Assembly (NCBI GenBank): GCA_011772495.1 | Contig: WVZL01000048.1 | Coordinates: forward strand, 88,465-152,464 | DNA length: 64,000 nucleotides | Source of the DNA: Candidatus Aminicenantota bacterium | Lineage (GTDB): Bacteria > Acidobacteriota > Aminicenantia > Aminicenantales > Aminicenantaceae | Direction of reading: 5' to 3' | Position numbers and translations under genes: made by a program | The notes under the pieces: model-generated | What the model saw: only the letters and a program-made list of their open reading frames with translations | The model's database searches: none | What the model was told of the DNA's origin: nothing | Shown: piece after piece, positions 1 to 7,531 of the stretch | Numbering within the stretch: the first letter of the stretch is position 1 | Layout: every line of letters begins with the position of its first letter

Positions 1-1
1 C

Positions 2-256
2 CGGGTATCCATGAAAGAAGGGATTATGGAGATTTTCTCTGCGGCCGGATGCGTGGTTTTGAATCCAGGCTGCGGTCCCTGTTTGGGAGCCCATCAGGGA
101 ATCTTAGCCCCGGCTGAAGTTGCCCTGAGCACAGCTAACCGAAATTTCCGGGGCAGGATGGGCAGCCGAGACTCAGAAATATACCTTGCTTCTCCAGCTA
201 CGGTGGCCGCCTCTTCCCTCCATGGAGAAATCACTGACCCGAGGACATTCCTATGA
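2..256 (+). CDS. Aconitase/3-isopropylmalate dehydratase-type large subunit, C-terminal part (5' truncated by window edge)
   Basis: Only the last ~85 codons are present; the frame is open to the left edge, so the ATG at 11 is probably internal. The peptide contains [11 protein letters not shown], the two-cysteine half of the 4Fe-4S ligand site of LeuC/homoaconitase/aconitase enzymes, then [12 protein letters not shown] and [12 protein letters not shown], both typical of the C-terminus of this superfamily. The enzyme isomerises a 2-hydroxy di- or tricarboxylic acid by dehydration and rehydration. The stop overlaps the start of the small subunit by ATGA (253-256), so the two are translationally coupled. 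The next gene is an isocitrate/homoisocitrate-type dehydrogenase, not a LeuB, which favours citrate or homocitrate over isopropylmalate as substrate. That is inference. Confidence 0.9.
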   Translation, partial: RVSMKEGIMEIFSAAGCVVLNPGCGPCLGAHQGILAPAEVALSTANRNFRGRMGSRDSEIYLASPATVAASSLHGEITDPRTFL

Positions 257-756
257 AAAAGGGAAGAGTCTGGAAGTATGGAGACGACATCAACACCGAT
301 GTTATTTTTCCGGGTAAATACACCTATTCTATCCTAGAGCCTAACCAGATGGCTCAACATGCCCTAGAGGATTTAGACCCGGACTTTGCCGAGAAAGTAA
401 ACCCTGGAGATGTTATCATGGCCGGCAAGAATTTTGGCTGTGGTAGCTCGAGAGAACAAGCTGCCATCTGTTTGAAATATGCTGGTATCCAGGCTGTAGT
501 GGCCAAATCTTTTGCCCGCATCTTTTTCCGGAATGCCATCAACCAGGGCTTGCCTGTGTTGCAGTCTGAAGAGGCAGTAGAAAATATCGAGGATAGGGAA
601 GAGATTGAAATTGATTTTGCTAAAGGTGAAATCAAAGGGAGCAAGGGAATCTATAAATTTTCGCCTTTTCCTAAATCAGTCTTGGGAATTCTGGAAGCAG
701 GAGGACTCATCGCCTATACTAAAAAGAAACTGGAACAAAAAAAAGAGGAGGATTGA
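253..756 (+). CDS. Aconitase/isopropylmalate dehydratase-type small (swivel) subunit, first pair
   Basis: 167 aa, the usual LeuD2/homoaconitase-small-subunit length. [13 protein letters not shown] near the N-terminus and [11 protein letters not shown] around residue 60 are the family's substrate-loop and swivel-domain signatures; [18 protein letters not shown] follows. The substrate-recognition loop reads KYTYSILEP, which I cannot assign confidently to isopropylmalate, homocitrate or citrate. The gene overlaps the large subunit by 4 nt, and its own stop overlaps the ATG of the dehydrogenase at 756, so the three genes form one coupled unit. A second, divergent small subunit lies at 3135-3686. 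Confidence 0.92.
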   Translation: MKKGRVWKYGDDINTDVIFPGKYTYSILEPNQMAQHALEDLDPDFAEKVNPGDVIMAGKNFGCGSSREQAAICLKYAGIQAVVAKSFARIFFRNAINQGLPVLQSEEAVENIEDREEIEIDFAKGEIKGSKGIYKFSPFPKSVLGILEAGGLIAYTKKKLEQKKEED

Positions 757-1871
757 TGTCCAAATACAAAATCGCTGTGCTGCCAGGCGACGGAACAGGG
801 AAAGACGTCATGGAAGCCGCCAGAATAGTCCTGGACAAAATAGAGCTTGAAGCAGAGTACGTGGAGGGAGATATTGGTTGGGAATTCTGGTGTAAAGAGG
901 GAAATCCCCTTCCTGACCGGACCATCCGCATGCTCAAGGAAACCGATGTCTGTCTTTTCGCAGCCATCACCTCTAAGCCCAAAGAGGATGCTCTCCAGGA
1001 GCTTGATCCGGCGCTTTGGGATAAAGGATATTCTTATTTCAGTCCCATAGTCCGGCTGCGGCAGGAATTCGATCTGTACACCAACCTCAGACCCTGCAAA
1101 GCCTATCCTGGAAATCCTCTCAATTATCGCGATGATATCGATTTGGTGATCTTCAGGGAAAACACAGAAGGGATGTACGCAGGAGTGGAGTTTCATCCGC
1201 TTCCTGAGAAGATAAGAGATGCTCTGCTTCTCCATCCCAAGATGAATAAATTTAGAGACATTCCTTTAGAAGAAATAGCCCTATCCACCCGCATCATGAC
1301 TAAGAAAGGTTGCACCCGGATCCTGAGGCAGGCTTTTGAATATGCCAAGAAGAACAGGCGCCGCTCGGTGACCATCGTGGAAAAGCCCAATGTCTTGAGA
1401 GAGACTGGCGGACTCATCCTGGATATAGCCCGAGAGATGTCCAGAGAGTATGCTGAAGTCGAGTTCTGGGAAACCAATGTCGATGCCATGGCCATGTGGC
1501 TGGTGAAAAATCCTCAGGATTATGATGTTCTGGTCGCCGAAAACTTGTTCGGGGATATCATCTCTGACCTTTCTGCTCAGCTCGTGGGAGGCTTGGGTTT
1601 TGCCTGCAGCGGAAACATCGGAGACAATTATGCGGTCTTTGAACCAACCCATGGCTCGGCACCCAAGTACGAGGGACAGTACAAAGTGAATCCTACGGCC
1701 ATGCTTCTGGCCACTAAGATGATGCTGGAGTGGTTGGGCGAGGGTGAAAAAGCGGCGAACTTAGAAGGAGCTATAGCCGAAGTGATAAAAGAAGGAAAAG
1801 TCAGGACCTATGACCTGGGTGGAAAATCTTCCACCTTGGATGTCGCCCGGGCAGTTTCAGAGAAGCTTTAA
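756..1871 (+). CDS. Isocitrate/homoisocitrate dehydrogenase family protein, NADP-type cofactor residues
   Basis: 371 aa from the ATG at 756, chosen over a TTG at 753 because AAAAGAGGAGG lies just upstream. This is a decarboxylating beta-hydroxyacid dehydrogenase: LPGDGTGKDV at the N-terminus, NLRPCKAYPG in the substrate region, RENTEGMYAG around residue 130 and GDIISDLSAQLVGG further on. LeuB enzymes carry RELTGG where this has RENTEG, so it is an isocitrate or homoisocitrate dehydrogenase rather than isopropylmalate dehydrogenase. HGSAPKYEGQYKVNP carries the Lys-Tyr and Val that mark NADP use in E. coli Icd; NAD-type members usually have Asp there. It sits between two aconitase-type enzymes, consistent with citrate-to-2-oxoglutarate conversion or the homologous chain-elongation reactions. 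Confidence 0.88.
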   Translation: MSKYKIAVLPGDGTGKDVMEAARIVLDKIELEAEYVEGDIGWEFWCKEGNPLPDRTIRMLKETDVCLFAAITSKPKEDALQELDPALWDKGYSYFSPIVRLRQEFDLYTNLRPCKAYPGNPLNYRDDIDLVIFRENTEGMYAGVEFHPLPEKIRDALLLHPKMNKFRDIPLEEIALSTRIMTKKGCTRILRQAFEYAKKNRRRSVTIVEKPNVLRETGGLILDIAREMSREYAEVEFWETNVDAMAMWLVKNPQDYDVLVAENLFGDIISDLSAQLVGGLGFACSGNIGDNYAVFEPTHGSAPKYEGQYKVNPTAMLLATKMMLEWLGEGEKAANLEGAIAEVIKEGKVRTYDLGGKSSTLDVARAVSEKL

Positions 1872-1882
1872 AAGGTAAGAAA

Positions 1883-3133
1883 TTGGGCAAGACAATCATC
1901 GAGAAGATCATCCAGGCTCACACCGATGATGATGCGGCGCCGAGAAAAATCGTCTGGATGGGCCTCGATGTCCGTTCAGCCCGCGATTTTGGGGGGCCCA
2001 ATGTGGTCAAAAACTATGAAAGAGAATACAGCGGCCTTCCCTTGGCTGATAAAAAGAAGACCTTCTTCACTTTTGATTTGTGTGTTCCGGCTTCTTCTCT
2101 CAAGTATGCTGATGCCCAGCAGGTGTGCCGCGATTTTGCTCAAAAGCACGATATAAAAGTCTTTGATGTCAACAAGGGGATAGGCTCCCATGTTCTTATC
2201 GAGGAAGGATTGGCTGGAGCCAACAGCACGGTAGTAGGAACCGACAGTCATCTGAATATCTTGGGAGCTGTAGGATGCTTTGGACAGGGTATGGGAGATG
2301 TGGACATCGCTTTTGCTTTCAGAACAGGCAAGACCTGGTTTGAAGTCCCAGAGACCATCAAGGTTTTGCTCAAGGGGGACTTCTCTTACCCGGCCACGGC
2401 CAAGGATTTAACTCTCAAAGTTCTCAAAGAACTGGGCACCAAGAGGGCTGCCCTGAAAGCGGTGGAGTTTTATGGCGAAGCAGTACGAGAATTATCCCTG
2501 TCGGGACGTATCACTCTCTGCAGCATGGTGACTGAAATGGCCGGAGTGATAGGCTTTATTCCTGAATTCGAAGATTCCTTCCGAAAAGAAATAGAAGGAA
2601 TTTCTAAGACAGAATTCAATCCTGTCCAGGCTGATGAGGACTGCCATTACTCTGAAGTGATAGAAATCAGTATTGATAGACTTGCTCCCCAGGTGGCGGT
2701 GCCCTTTTCTCCGGACAATGTCCAGGATATTTCTGAGCTCAAAGGAACCAAAATCCATTCTGGTTTTATCGGCTCCTGCACCAACGGCCGAACTGAGGAT
2801 CTTGCTTTGGCGGCTCGAGAATTGAATGAGAAAAAGGTGAAAGAGGATGTCATGCTGAAGGTTGTTCCAGCCACAGCCCGGGTGTATGAGGAGCTTTTGG
2901 AACAGGGAATCCTTCAGGCGCTCTTCCGAGCTGGAGCTATCATTAGCAATCCAGGCTGCGGCGGCTGTGCCGAGGGACATATCGGGCTGACCGGAGAAGG
3001 CGAAGTTCAAATCAGCACCGGGAACAGGAATTTTGAGGGCAAGCAGGGAAAAGGCAAGACCTATCTAGCCAGCCCCGCGGTAGTGGCTGCCTCCTGCGTT
3101 CGGGGAGAGATCGCCAGCCCTGAGGATTTATAA
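1883..3133 (+). CDS. Aconitase/3-isopropylmalate dehydratase-type large subunit, second pair
   Basis: 416 aa starting at TTG 1883, with AAGGTAAG just upstream as ribosome site. Full-length LeuC-like protein: VGTDSHLNILGAVGCFGQGM, then GSCTNGRTEDL (first cluster cysteine, around residue 297) and NPGCGGCAEGH (second and third cysteines), giving all three 4Fe-4S ligands. STGNRNFEGKQG and SPAVVAASCVRGEI close the protein. It lies 11 nt after the dehydrogenase and 1 nt before its own small subunit. It resembles the truncated first large subunit in its C-terminal motifs but differs clearly in sequence, so the pair is unlikely to be a recent duplicate. Substrate not determinable: citrate, homocitrate, methylmalate or isopropylmalate are all possible for this family. 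Confidence 0.88.
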   Translation: MGKTIIEKIIQAHTDDDAAPRKIVWMGLDVRSARDFGGPNVVKNYEREYSGLPLADKKKTFFTFDLCVPASSLKYADAQQVCRDFAQKHDIKVFDVNKGIGSHVLIEEGLAGANSTVVGTDSHLNILGAVGCFGQGMGDVDIAFAFRTGKTWFEVPETIKVLLKGDFSYPATAKDLTLKVLKELGTKRAALKAVEFYGEAVRELSLSGRITLCSMVTEMAGVIGFIPEFEDSFRKEIEGISKTEFNPVQADEDCHYSEVIEISIDRLAPQVAVPFSPDNVQDISELKGTKIHSGFIGSCTNGRTEDLALAARELNEKKVKEDVMLKVVPATARVYEELLEQGILQALFRAGAIISNPGCGGCAEGHIGLTGEGEVQISTGNRNFEGKQGKGKTYLASPAVVAASCVRGEIASPEDL

Positions 3134-3134
3134 G

Positions 3135-3686
3135 ATGGCGGAGAAAAAGACAGCTCACCGGGGGAGAATCTGGATCATTTCCGACAGCCAGGGGAATCTG
3201 ATCGAAAATATCGACACGGACCAGATCTTTCACAATGCTTTTCTTCATATCACCGAACTCTCCCAGATGGGCCAGTATGCTTTGGGCAACCTGGAGGGCT
3301 GGAAAGATTTCTCGAAGAAAGCACGATCCGGGGATATTCTTGTGGCCGGCAGAAATTTTGGGGCGGGCTCTTCGCGTCAGCAGGCTGTGGACTGTTTTAT
3401 TTCTTTGAAGATCGGGCTGATTCTCGTTCCTTCCTTCGGAGCCATCTATTTCAGGAATGCCTTGAATTCTGGTTTTCCAGTTTTAAAATCTTCAGTCCTT
3501 GAGGAGCTGGTCAGGGAGAAAAAACTGGAGACAGGTGATGAAATCGAGGTAGATTTCCTTCAAGGCGAAGGATTGAGCTTAAGCAAAGATTTTTCTTTCC
3601 GGGTAGAACCCATGAGTTCGGTCCAGTCCGATATTTTTAAGGCCGGAAACCTATTTAATTATGGAAAGACCATGCTTAAGGACTGA
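3135..3686 (+). CDS. Aconitase/isopropylmalate dehydratase-type small subunit, second pair
   Basis: 183 aa, slightly longer than the first small subunit. ENIDTDQIFHNAFL aligns with the substrate loop and NFGAGSSRQQA with the swivel signature; the first pair has Cys (GCGSSREQ) where this one has Ala (GAGSSRQQ). SFGAIYFRNALNSGFPVL is conserved. The N-terminus has an extra basic segment and an ISDSQGN insert before the IDTD motif, which makes the substrate loop region longer than in classic LeuD. ATG at 3135, 1 nt after the large subunit stop. Last gene of the run; no clear terminator was seen before tsaB. Confidence 0.88.
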   Translation: MAEKKTAHRGRIWIISDSQGNLIENIDTDQIFHNAFLHITELSQMGQYALGNLEGWKDFSKKARSGDILVAGRNFGAGSSRQQAVDCFISLKIGLILVPSFGAIYFRNALNSGFPVLKSSVLEELVREKKLETGDEIEVDFLQGEGLSLSKDFSFRVEPMSSVQSDIFKAGNLFNYGKTMLKD

Positions 3687-3706
3687 AATAAGCGCCTTAA
3701 ATAAAA

Positions 3707-3715
3707 TGCTAAAAT
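3707..3715 (+). promoter_or_regulatory. Possible extended -10 promoter of tsaB-rimI
   Basis: TGCTAAAAT matches the extended -10 form TGnTANAAT, 28 nt before the tsaB ATG. No good -35 is visible at the usual distance, which extended -10 promoters can tolerate. The same TGnTATAAT arrangement recurs before three other genes in this window. Confidence 0.4.
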
Positions 3716-3742
3716 TACAGTTGGGTCTGCAATAGTGAAATC

Positions 3743-4423
3743 ATGATTATCCTAGCTGTGGATACTACAACCCTTGCCGGCTCGGTGGCGCTTTTGGATA
3801 AGACCAAGCTCCTTTCAGAAGTCAACATAGATACAGCTTCAACCTACTCTGAAAGACTCCTTCCCTCGATTGATTTCTTACTGCAAAGGAACAAGTTGAA
3901 CATAAAAGAAATCGATGCCTTTGCGGTGGCTGCGGGTCCTGGCTCTTTTACAGGGATAAGGATTGGATTAAGCACCATTAAATCCTTTGCCTATGCATCT
4001 GGAAAATCCGTGGCTCCAGTTTCTACTCTTGAAGCCCTCGCCTTTAAACTTCATCATTCTCCAGGACGACTCCTCTGTCCAGCATTAGACGCCAAGAAGG
4101 GGCAAATCTTTGCTGGGCTTTTTGAATCGGGAAAGCCAGGATTGAAAGAGATTATCGCGCAGGGAGCCTACACGCCTGACCAGTTCTTCGCTCAGCTTCC
4201 CTCTCACCGGCTGATTTCTTTTATCGGTAGCGGCATCCACACTTACCAGGATAAAATACTCCGGTATTTTAAAGACAAAGCCAGGTTTTCGCATCGTACT
4301 CCTTTTATCGCCTACGAAGTCGGACTGCTAGGCTATGAGCTTCTGAGGAAAAGGAAGGGCGTGAACTCTCAGGAGCTTAAGCCCCTTTATTTTCGAAGGT
4401 CTCAAGCGGAGGAAAAAGATTAA
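3743..4423 (+). CDS. tsaB: tRNA threonylcarbamoyladenosine biosynthesis protein TsaB
   Basis: 226 aa. TsaB is the non-catalytic partner of TsaD in making the N6-threonylcarbamoyl group on A37 of ANN-decoding tRNAs. The actin-like N-terminal fold begins IILAVDTTTLAGSVAL, followed by YSERLLPSIDFLL and AVAAGPGSFTGIRIGLST (around residues 62-80), the signature of the family. The length is normal for TsaB. It precedes rimI by 40 nt, a common bacterial tsaB-rimI pairing. Start at ATG 3743. Confidence 0.93.
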   Translation: MIILAVDTTTLAGSVALLDKTKLLSEVNIDTASTYSERLLPSIDFLLQRNKLNIKEIDAFAVAAGPGSFTGIRIGLSTIKSFAYASGKSVAPVSTLEALAFKLHHSPGRLLCPALDAKKGQIFAGLFESGKPGLKEIIAQGAYTPDQFFAQLPSHRLISFIGSGIHTYQDKILRYFKDKARFSHRTPFIAYEVGLLGYELLRKRKGVNSQELKPLYFRRSQAEEKD

Positions 4424-4463
4424 GGAACCCGAAGCTCCAGAAAATTTCTTTTTTCTAAGGAGA

Positions 4464-4895
4464 ATGGAAGAGGAGGACCTTCGCTCAGTCTGTGCCATCG
4501 AAAATCTTTCTTTTCCCAGTCCCTGGCATGAAACCATATTTCGGGGAGAAATCCATAACATACCCATATCCTATCCTTATGTTGTGGTCCACAAAGCCAA
4601 CCAAAGAGTCATAGGCTACATGATTTACTGGAAGATAAAGGAAGAGGTTCATATCAACAATATTGCTGTTCATCCTGACTTTAGAAGAAAAGGAATTGCC
4701 AGGCATGTCCTGCGCGAGATATTGGCCAAGGTTGAGAAGGAAGGAGCGAAGTTTGTCACTCTTGAAGTCAGGCCTTCTAACAAGGCCGCTCTTTCCTTGT
4801 ACAGAAGGCTTGGATTTCAGGCTCTTGGAGTGAGAAAAGATTACTACCTCAAGCCAAAAGAAGATGCCCTCATCCTGGGAAAGTCGTTGCTCTAA
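4464..4895 (+). CDS. rimI: Ribosomal protein S18 alanine N-acetyltransferase RimI (GNAT family)
   Basis: 143 aa GNAT acetyltransferase. INNIAVHPDFRRKGIARHVL is the acetyl-CoA-binding motif A (RRKGIA), and VTLEVRPSNKAALSLYRRLGF is the classic RimI motif B region. RimI acetylates the N-terminus of ribosomal protein S18. The start is uncertain: AAGGAG lies only 1-2 nt before the ATG at 4464, too close for a normal ribosome site, and the upstream codons (ending FFFLRR) align with the usual RimI N-terminus. No ATG, GTG or TTG occurs in that upstream stretch, so either 4464 is used or a rare start lies further up. Confidence 0.88.
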   Translation: MEEEDLRSVCAIENLSFPSPWHETIFRGEIHNIPISYPYVVVHKANQRVIGYMIYWKIKEEVHINNIAVHPDFRRKGIARHVLREILAKVEKEGAKFVTLEVRPSNKAALSLYRRLGFQALGVRKDYYLKPKEDALILGKSLL

Positions 4896-5450
4896 GGATT
4901 AATGCTAATTCTTTCTTATAATCCTAGCAATATTTTTTATAGTGGATAGAAATAAAATTCTCAGAATGCATTCCTTATGGCTTGGACCAGAAGATTGCAA
5001 GGTTATCCTTAGTGAAGACCGGGGATCTGGAAGGCAGATCTTCTGAAGGATTAGAGCGAAAAGCCAGTATGTCAGAGTGGTTTATAGCAATTGGAAGAAA
5101 TTTGTTATTGAGAATAAAAGACACCCTGACGAATAAATATAAAGACAATCCTTGTCATTAACTGCCTTTCTTTATAATATTCTCATTAGTTTCTTCTGAA
5201 TTGCTTCCCTTCTTTTCATTTTTTTATAAAAGGCAGCTTGATCAGGTATAGAGCCCTCTCTTAGAGCGAACAAAAAGGACTCCATTTTCACCCCCAATTT
5301 CATCTCTATAGACGATAGACATCGAGGAAAAAATCTTTATATCATATGGTGTAAAACTTTTACAAAAAAATGTGACATATGTCAGCAAACTGAAACTTGA
5401 TTTGCATTCGTCTATCTTAAAGATATAGGTAACATTAAGGGAATTTTGAG
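4896..5450. other. 555-nt intergenic region
   Basis: No convincing gene. A 59-codon open frame (4982-5161, TTG start) has no recognisable product. The right part is A/T rich and carries the promoter block described at 5289-5343. The stretch from about 5190 onward is alignable by eye with the region upstream of the second DUF2341 gene (about 7300 onward), so the duplication that created the trio included upstream DNA. Confidence 0.6.
5289..5343 (+). promoter_or_regulatory. Shared promoter block of DUF2341 paralogue 1
   Basis: A 32-nt element (5289-5320) starts CACCCCCAA and ends GATAGAC. It is followed by exactly 17 nt and then TATATC at 5338-5343. Read as a promoter, the -35 is ATAGAC (5315-5320) and the -10 is TATATC. 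The same 32-nt element and 17-nt spacing occur before the other two paralogues (7357 and 9391). This copy is the most diverged in the middle. It lies 108 nt before the ATG. Confidence 0.6.
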
Positions 5451-7247
5451 ATGTCCCTAGGGAAAGCTAAAGCGATTCCTCTTGCTCTTATGGTGATTTT
5501 TTGTTTTTGCGGACTTGCCTCTGGATATACGGTCAAAATTGATGCTACGGATAGATATTTTGAATATAAAAGGGATGTGAATATTCAAGGCAGTCAGGTG
5601 TCGGGTTTTTTCGCCAACTTTCCTGTGCTGTTTGATTCGAAAACTGATCCTACAGATTTGCAGCTTGATTTAAGGACTGAAGCAAATGGAGGTCACGTGC
5701 GGAGTGACTATGGATACGATATTGTCTTTGCTACGGCTGATGGACAGGAAATCCTTAAACACGAGATTGAGAAATATGTTCCCACCAGTGGTGAGTATGT
5801 GGCCTGGGTGAATGTGACCCTTACTGGTAGCAACCAGACTATTTATATCTATTATGGAATCTCTGTAACACCTTTTGACACCCAGCATATAGAAGATGTT
5901 TGGGATTCGAATTTCGTCATGGTTCAACATTTGAGCGAGATTTCGCCCAACGACCACTTGGATTCGACGAGCAATAACAACGATAGCACGACCATAACCG
6001 TCGCCACTCAAGGCTCAGCTGCGGGACAAATAGATGGCGCAGATGCTTTCAATGGAGCCCAAGCCCTGGAGCCTCAACACCACGTTATCATTCCTGATAA
6101 TGTTAATGGATCCCTGGATTTCACGGATCAAATTACCATAGAAGCATGGATTAAAGATAACGTGGAGGACCAGAGGAGGATCGTCTACAAGCACTGGGAA
6201 ATGTATATGATGCGAACCTCGGACTATGAGGGAAGACTTCATGCGTGGGTTAAGGTAGGTAGTGTTTGTCGTCATGTAAAAAGCAAAAAAGGTCTTATAG
6301 GCACTGTCAGTAATTATTACTGCGTTTTCACATGGGACGGGAGATTGGGTCAGGACAATTTATTGCATCTCTATCTAGATGGATCTGAAATGAGCTATGT
6401 AGGAGGAACCCAGGAAAATGTTCAAGGTACCATTGATAACTCTGATGATCCGCTCTATATTGGCAGCGATGATGTCGATGAATCTTGGAACGGCATAATC
6501 GACGAAGTTCGCCTCTCAAATAAGGCTCGCTCTGTTTCCTGGATTGAGACTGCCTATAACAGCATGGTTTCACCTGCTGCTTTTTACACTGTCGGTGATG
6601 CTTATACGACTCTGGTTGAGCTTTCTTACTTTAGGGCAACATCCCACGATTCAGCTGTTCTTTTGGAGTGGGCAACAGAGACTGAACTCGACAATGCGGG
6701 ATTTAATCTCTGGAGGAGCGAGGAGAAGGATGGGCAATATGTGAGGATAAATCCTTATCTCATTCCTAATGAAGGGGAAGCTGGGTTTGGTGCTGAATAC
6801 AACTTCACCGATTACGATGTTCAGAATGGGAAGATTTATTTTTATAAACTAGAAGACATAGACATCTCCGGGAGGATCACTTTTCATGGCCCAGTGCCTG
6901 CGATACCGCATGATATCATCATTTTCTGGCCTCCGGATAAGATAGTTCTTCCTTCAGGTGCTTTTCTTTTCAGCTGGAGCAGCTCCAACAATTACTCCTT
7001 CAAGGTAGAAATATCCCCGAATCCTTCTTTTCCTGCTTCAGAAACATTTTCTTATCCTGAACATGGATTGATATCTGGTAACTCTTTATGCCTCACTCAG
7101 AGAGAATGGGAGATGATCCTGGAGAAAGCTCAGCAATCACAAGGACAGCTTTTCTGGCGGGTTAGGGCGAAAGGCCCAGATGGCAGAGAGGTTTTCAGCG
7201 ATTGGAAAATATTTTTTATAGAGAATAATAGACCCCCTGAAGAATGA
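5451..7247 (+). CDS. Secreted DUF2341/LamG-like surface protein, paralogue 1
   Basis: 598 aa. A signal peptide (basic start, hydrophobic core ending CGLASG) is followed by a DUF2341 domain (about residues 30-145, with the marks FPVLFDS, DIVFATADGQEILKHEIE and IYIYYG). Next is a LamG/concanavalin-like beta-sandwich (about 150-385, ending IIDEVRLSNKARS). A fibronectin-like module follows (about 390-485, VELSYFRATS, LEWATETELDNAGFNLWRS, YYKLED-type ending), then a last Ig-like domain (FKVEISPNPSFPASE, LFWRVRAK). The role is probably surface attachment or carbohydrate binding, inferred from domain type. The last two modules are very similar at DNA level to those of the next two genes, while the middle lectin-like domain is divergent. 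Confidence 0.85.
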   Translation: MSLGKAKAIPLALMVIFCFCGLASGYTVKIDATDRYFEYKRDVNIQGSQVSGFFANFPVLFDSKTDPTDLQLDLRTEANGGHVRSDYGYDIVFATADGQEILKHEIEKYVPTSGEYVAWVNVTLTGSNQTIYIYYGISVTPFDTQHIEDVWDSNFVMVQHLSEISPNDHLDSTSNNNDSTTITVATQGSAAGQIDGADAFNGAQALEPQHHVIIPDNVNGSLDFTDQITIEAWIKDNVEDQRRIVYKHWEMYMMRTSDYEGRLHAWVKVGSVCRHVKSKKGLIGTVSNYYCVFTWDGRLGQDNLLHLYLDGSEMSYVGGTQENVQGTIDNSDDPLYIGSDDVDESWNGIIDEVRLSNKARSVSWIETAYNSMVSPAAFYTVGDAYTTLVELSYFRATSHDSAVLLEWATETELDNAGFNLWRSEEKDGQYVRINPYLIPNEGEAGFGAEYNFTDYDVQNGKIYFYKLEDIDISGRITFHGPVPAIPHDIIIFWPPDKIVLPSGAFLFSWSSSNNYSFKVEISPNPSFPASETFSYPEHGLISGNSLCLTQREWEMILEKAQQSQGQLFWRVRAKGPDGREVFSDWKIFFIENNRPPEE

Positions 7248-7356
7248 TTTAATAATCATTATTTGCACTTTCTCCTTTTATTTATACTGGCTTCGATAGT
7301 ATATCTTTTATTTCATTCCCCTTGTTTCTTTCTTATATAAAAATGCTTCAGTTTTT

Positions 7357-7411
7357 CACCCCCAAAATCCCCCCTAGAGGTAATAGACTTAATGGAGAAC
7401 GTTCTTATATG
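7357..7411 (+). promoter_or_regulatory. Shared promoter block of DUF2341 paralogue 2
   Basis: The 32-nt element spans 7357-7388, starting CACCCCCAAAATC and ending AGAGGTAATAGAC. The -35 candidate ATAGAC is at 7383-7388, the spacer is 17 nt, and the -10 candidate TATATG is at 7406-7411. The element differs from the third copy at only three positions by eye. It lies about 120 nt before the ATG. Confidence 0.62.
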
Positions 7412-7531
7412 ATAATATTTAGATTGACAAAAGACAGAGTATGTAAACAAAAAAAGAAGTCAGCGACAAAAATCTAATCTAGCAATTTATGTTACTGTAA
7501 GAGTTTTTTTAAGGATTTAATAGAAAAGGTT

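Noticed and set aside
714-1235. 173-aa minus-strand frame opposite the dehydrogenase
   Set aside because: Lies fully on the complement of a clear enzyme; no family features.
756-1871. Annotation as 3-isopropylmalate dehydrogenase (LeuB)
   Set aside because: It carries RENTEG rather than RELTGG and NADP-type residues, so isocitrate/homoisocitrate dehydrogenase fits better despite LeuC/LeuD-like neighbours.
4982-5161. 59-codon open frame from a TTG in the gap after rimI
   Set aside because: No ribosome site, no recognisable motif, ordinary composition; chance frame in non-coding DNA is likelier.
7242-7259. AATGATT/AATCATT inverted repeat as terminator of paralogue 1
   Set aside because: AT-only 7-bp stem without a T-tract; too weak.
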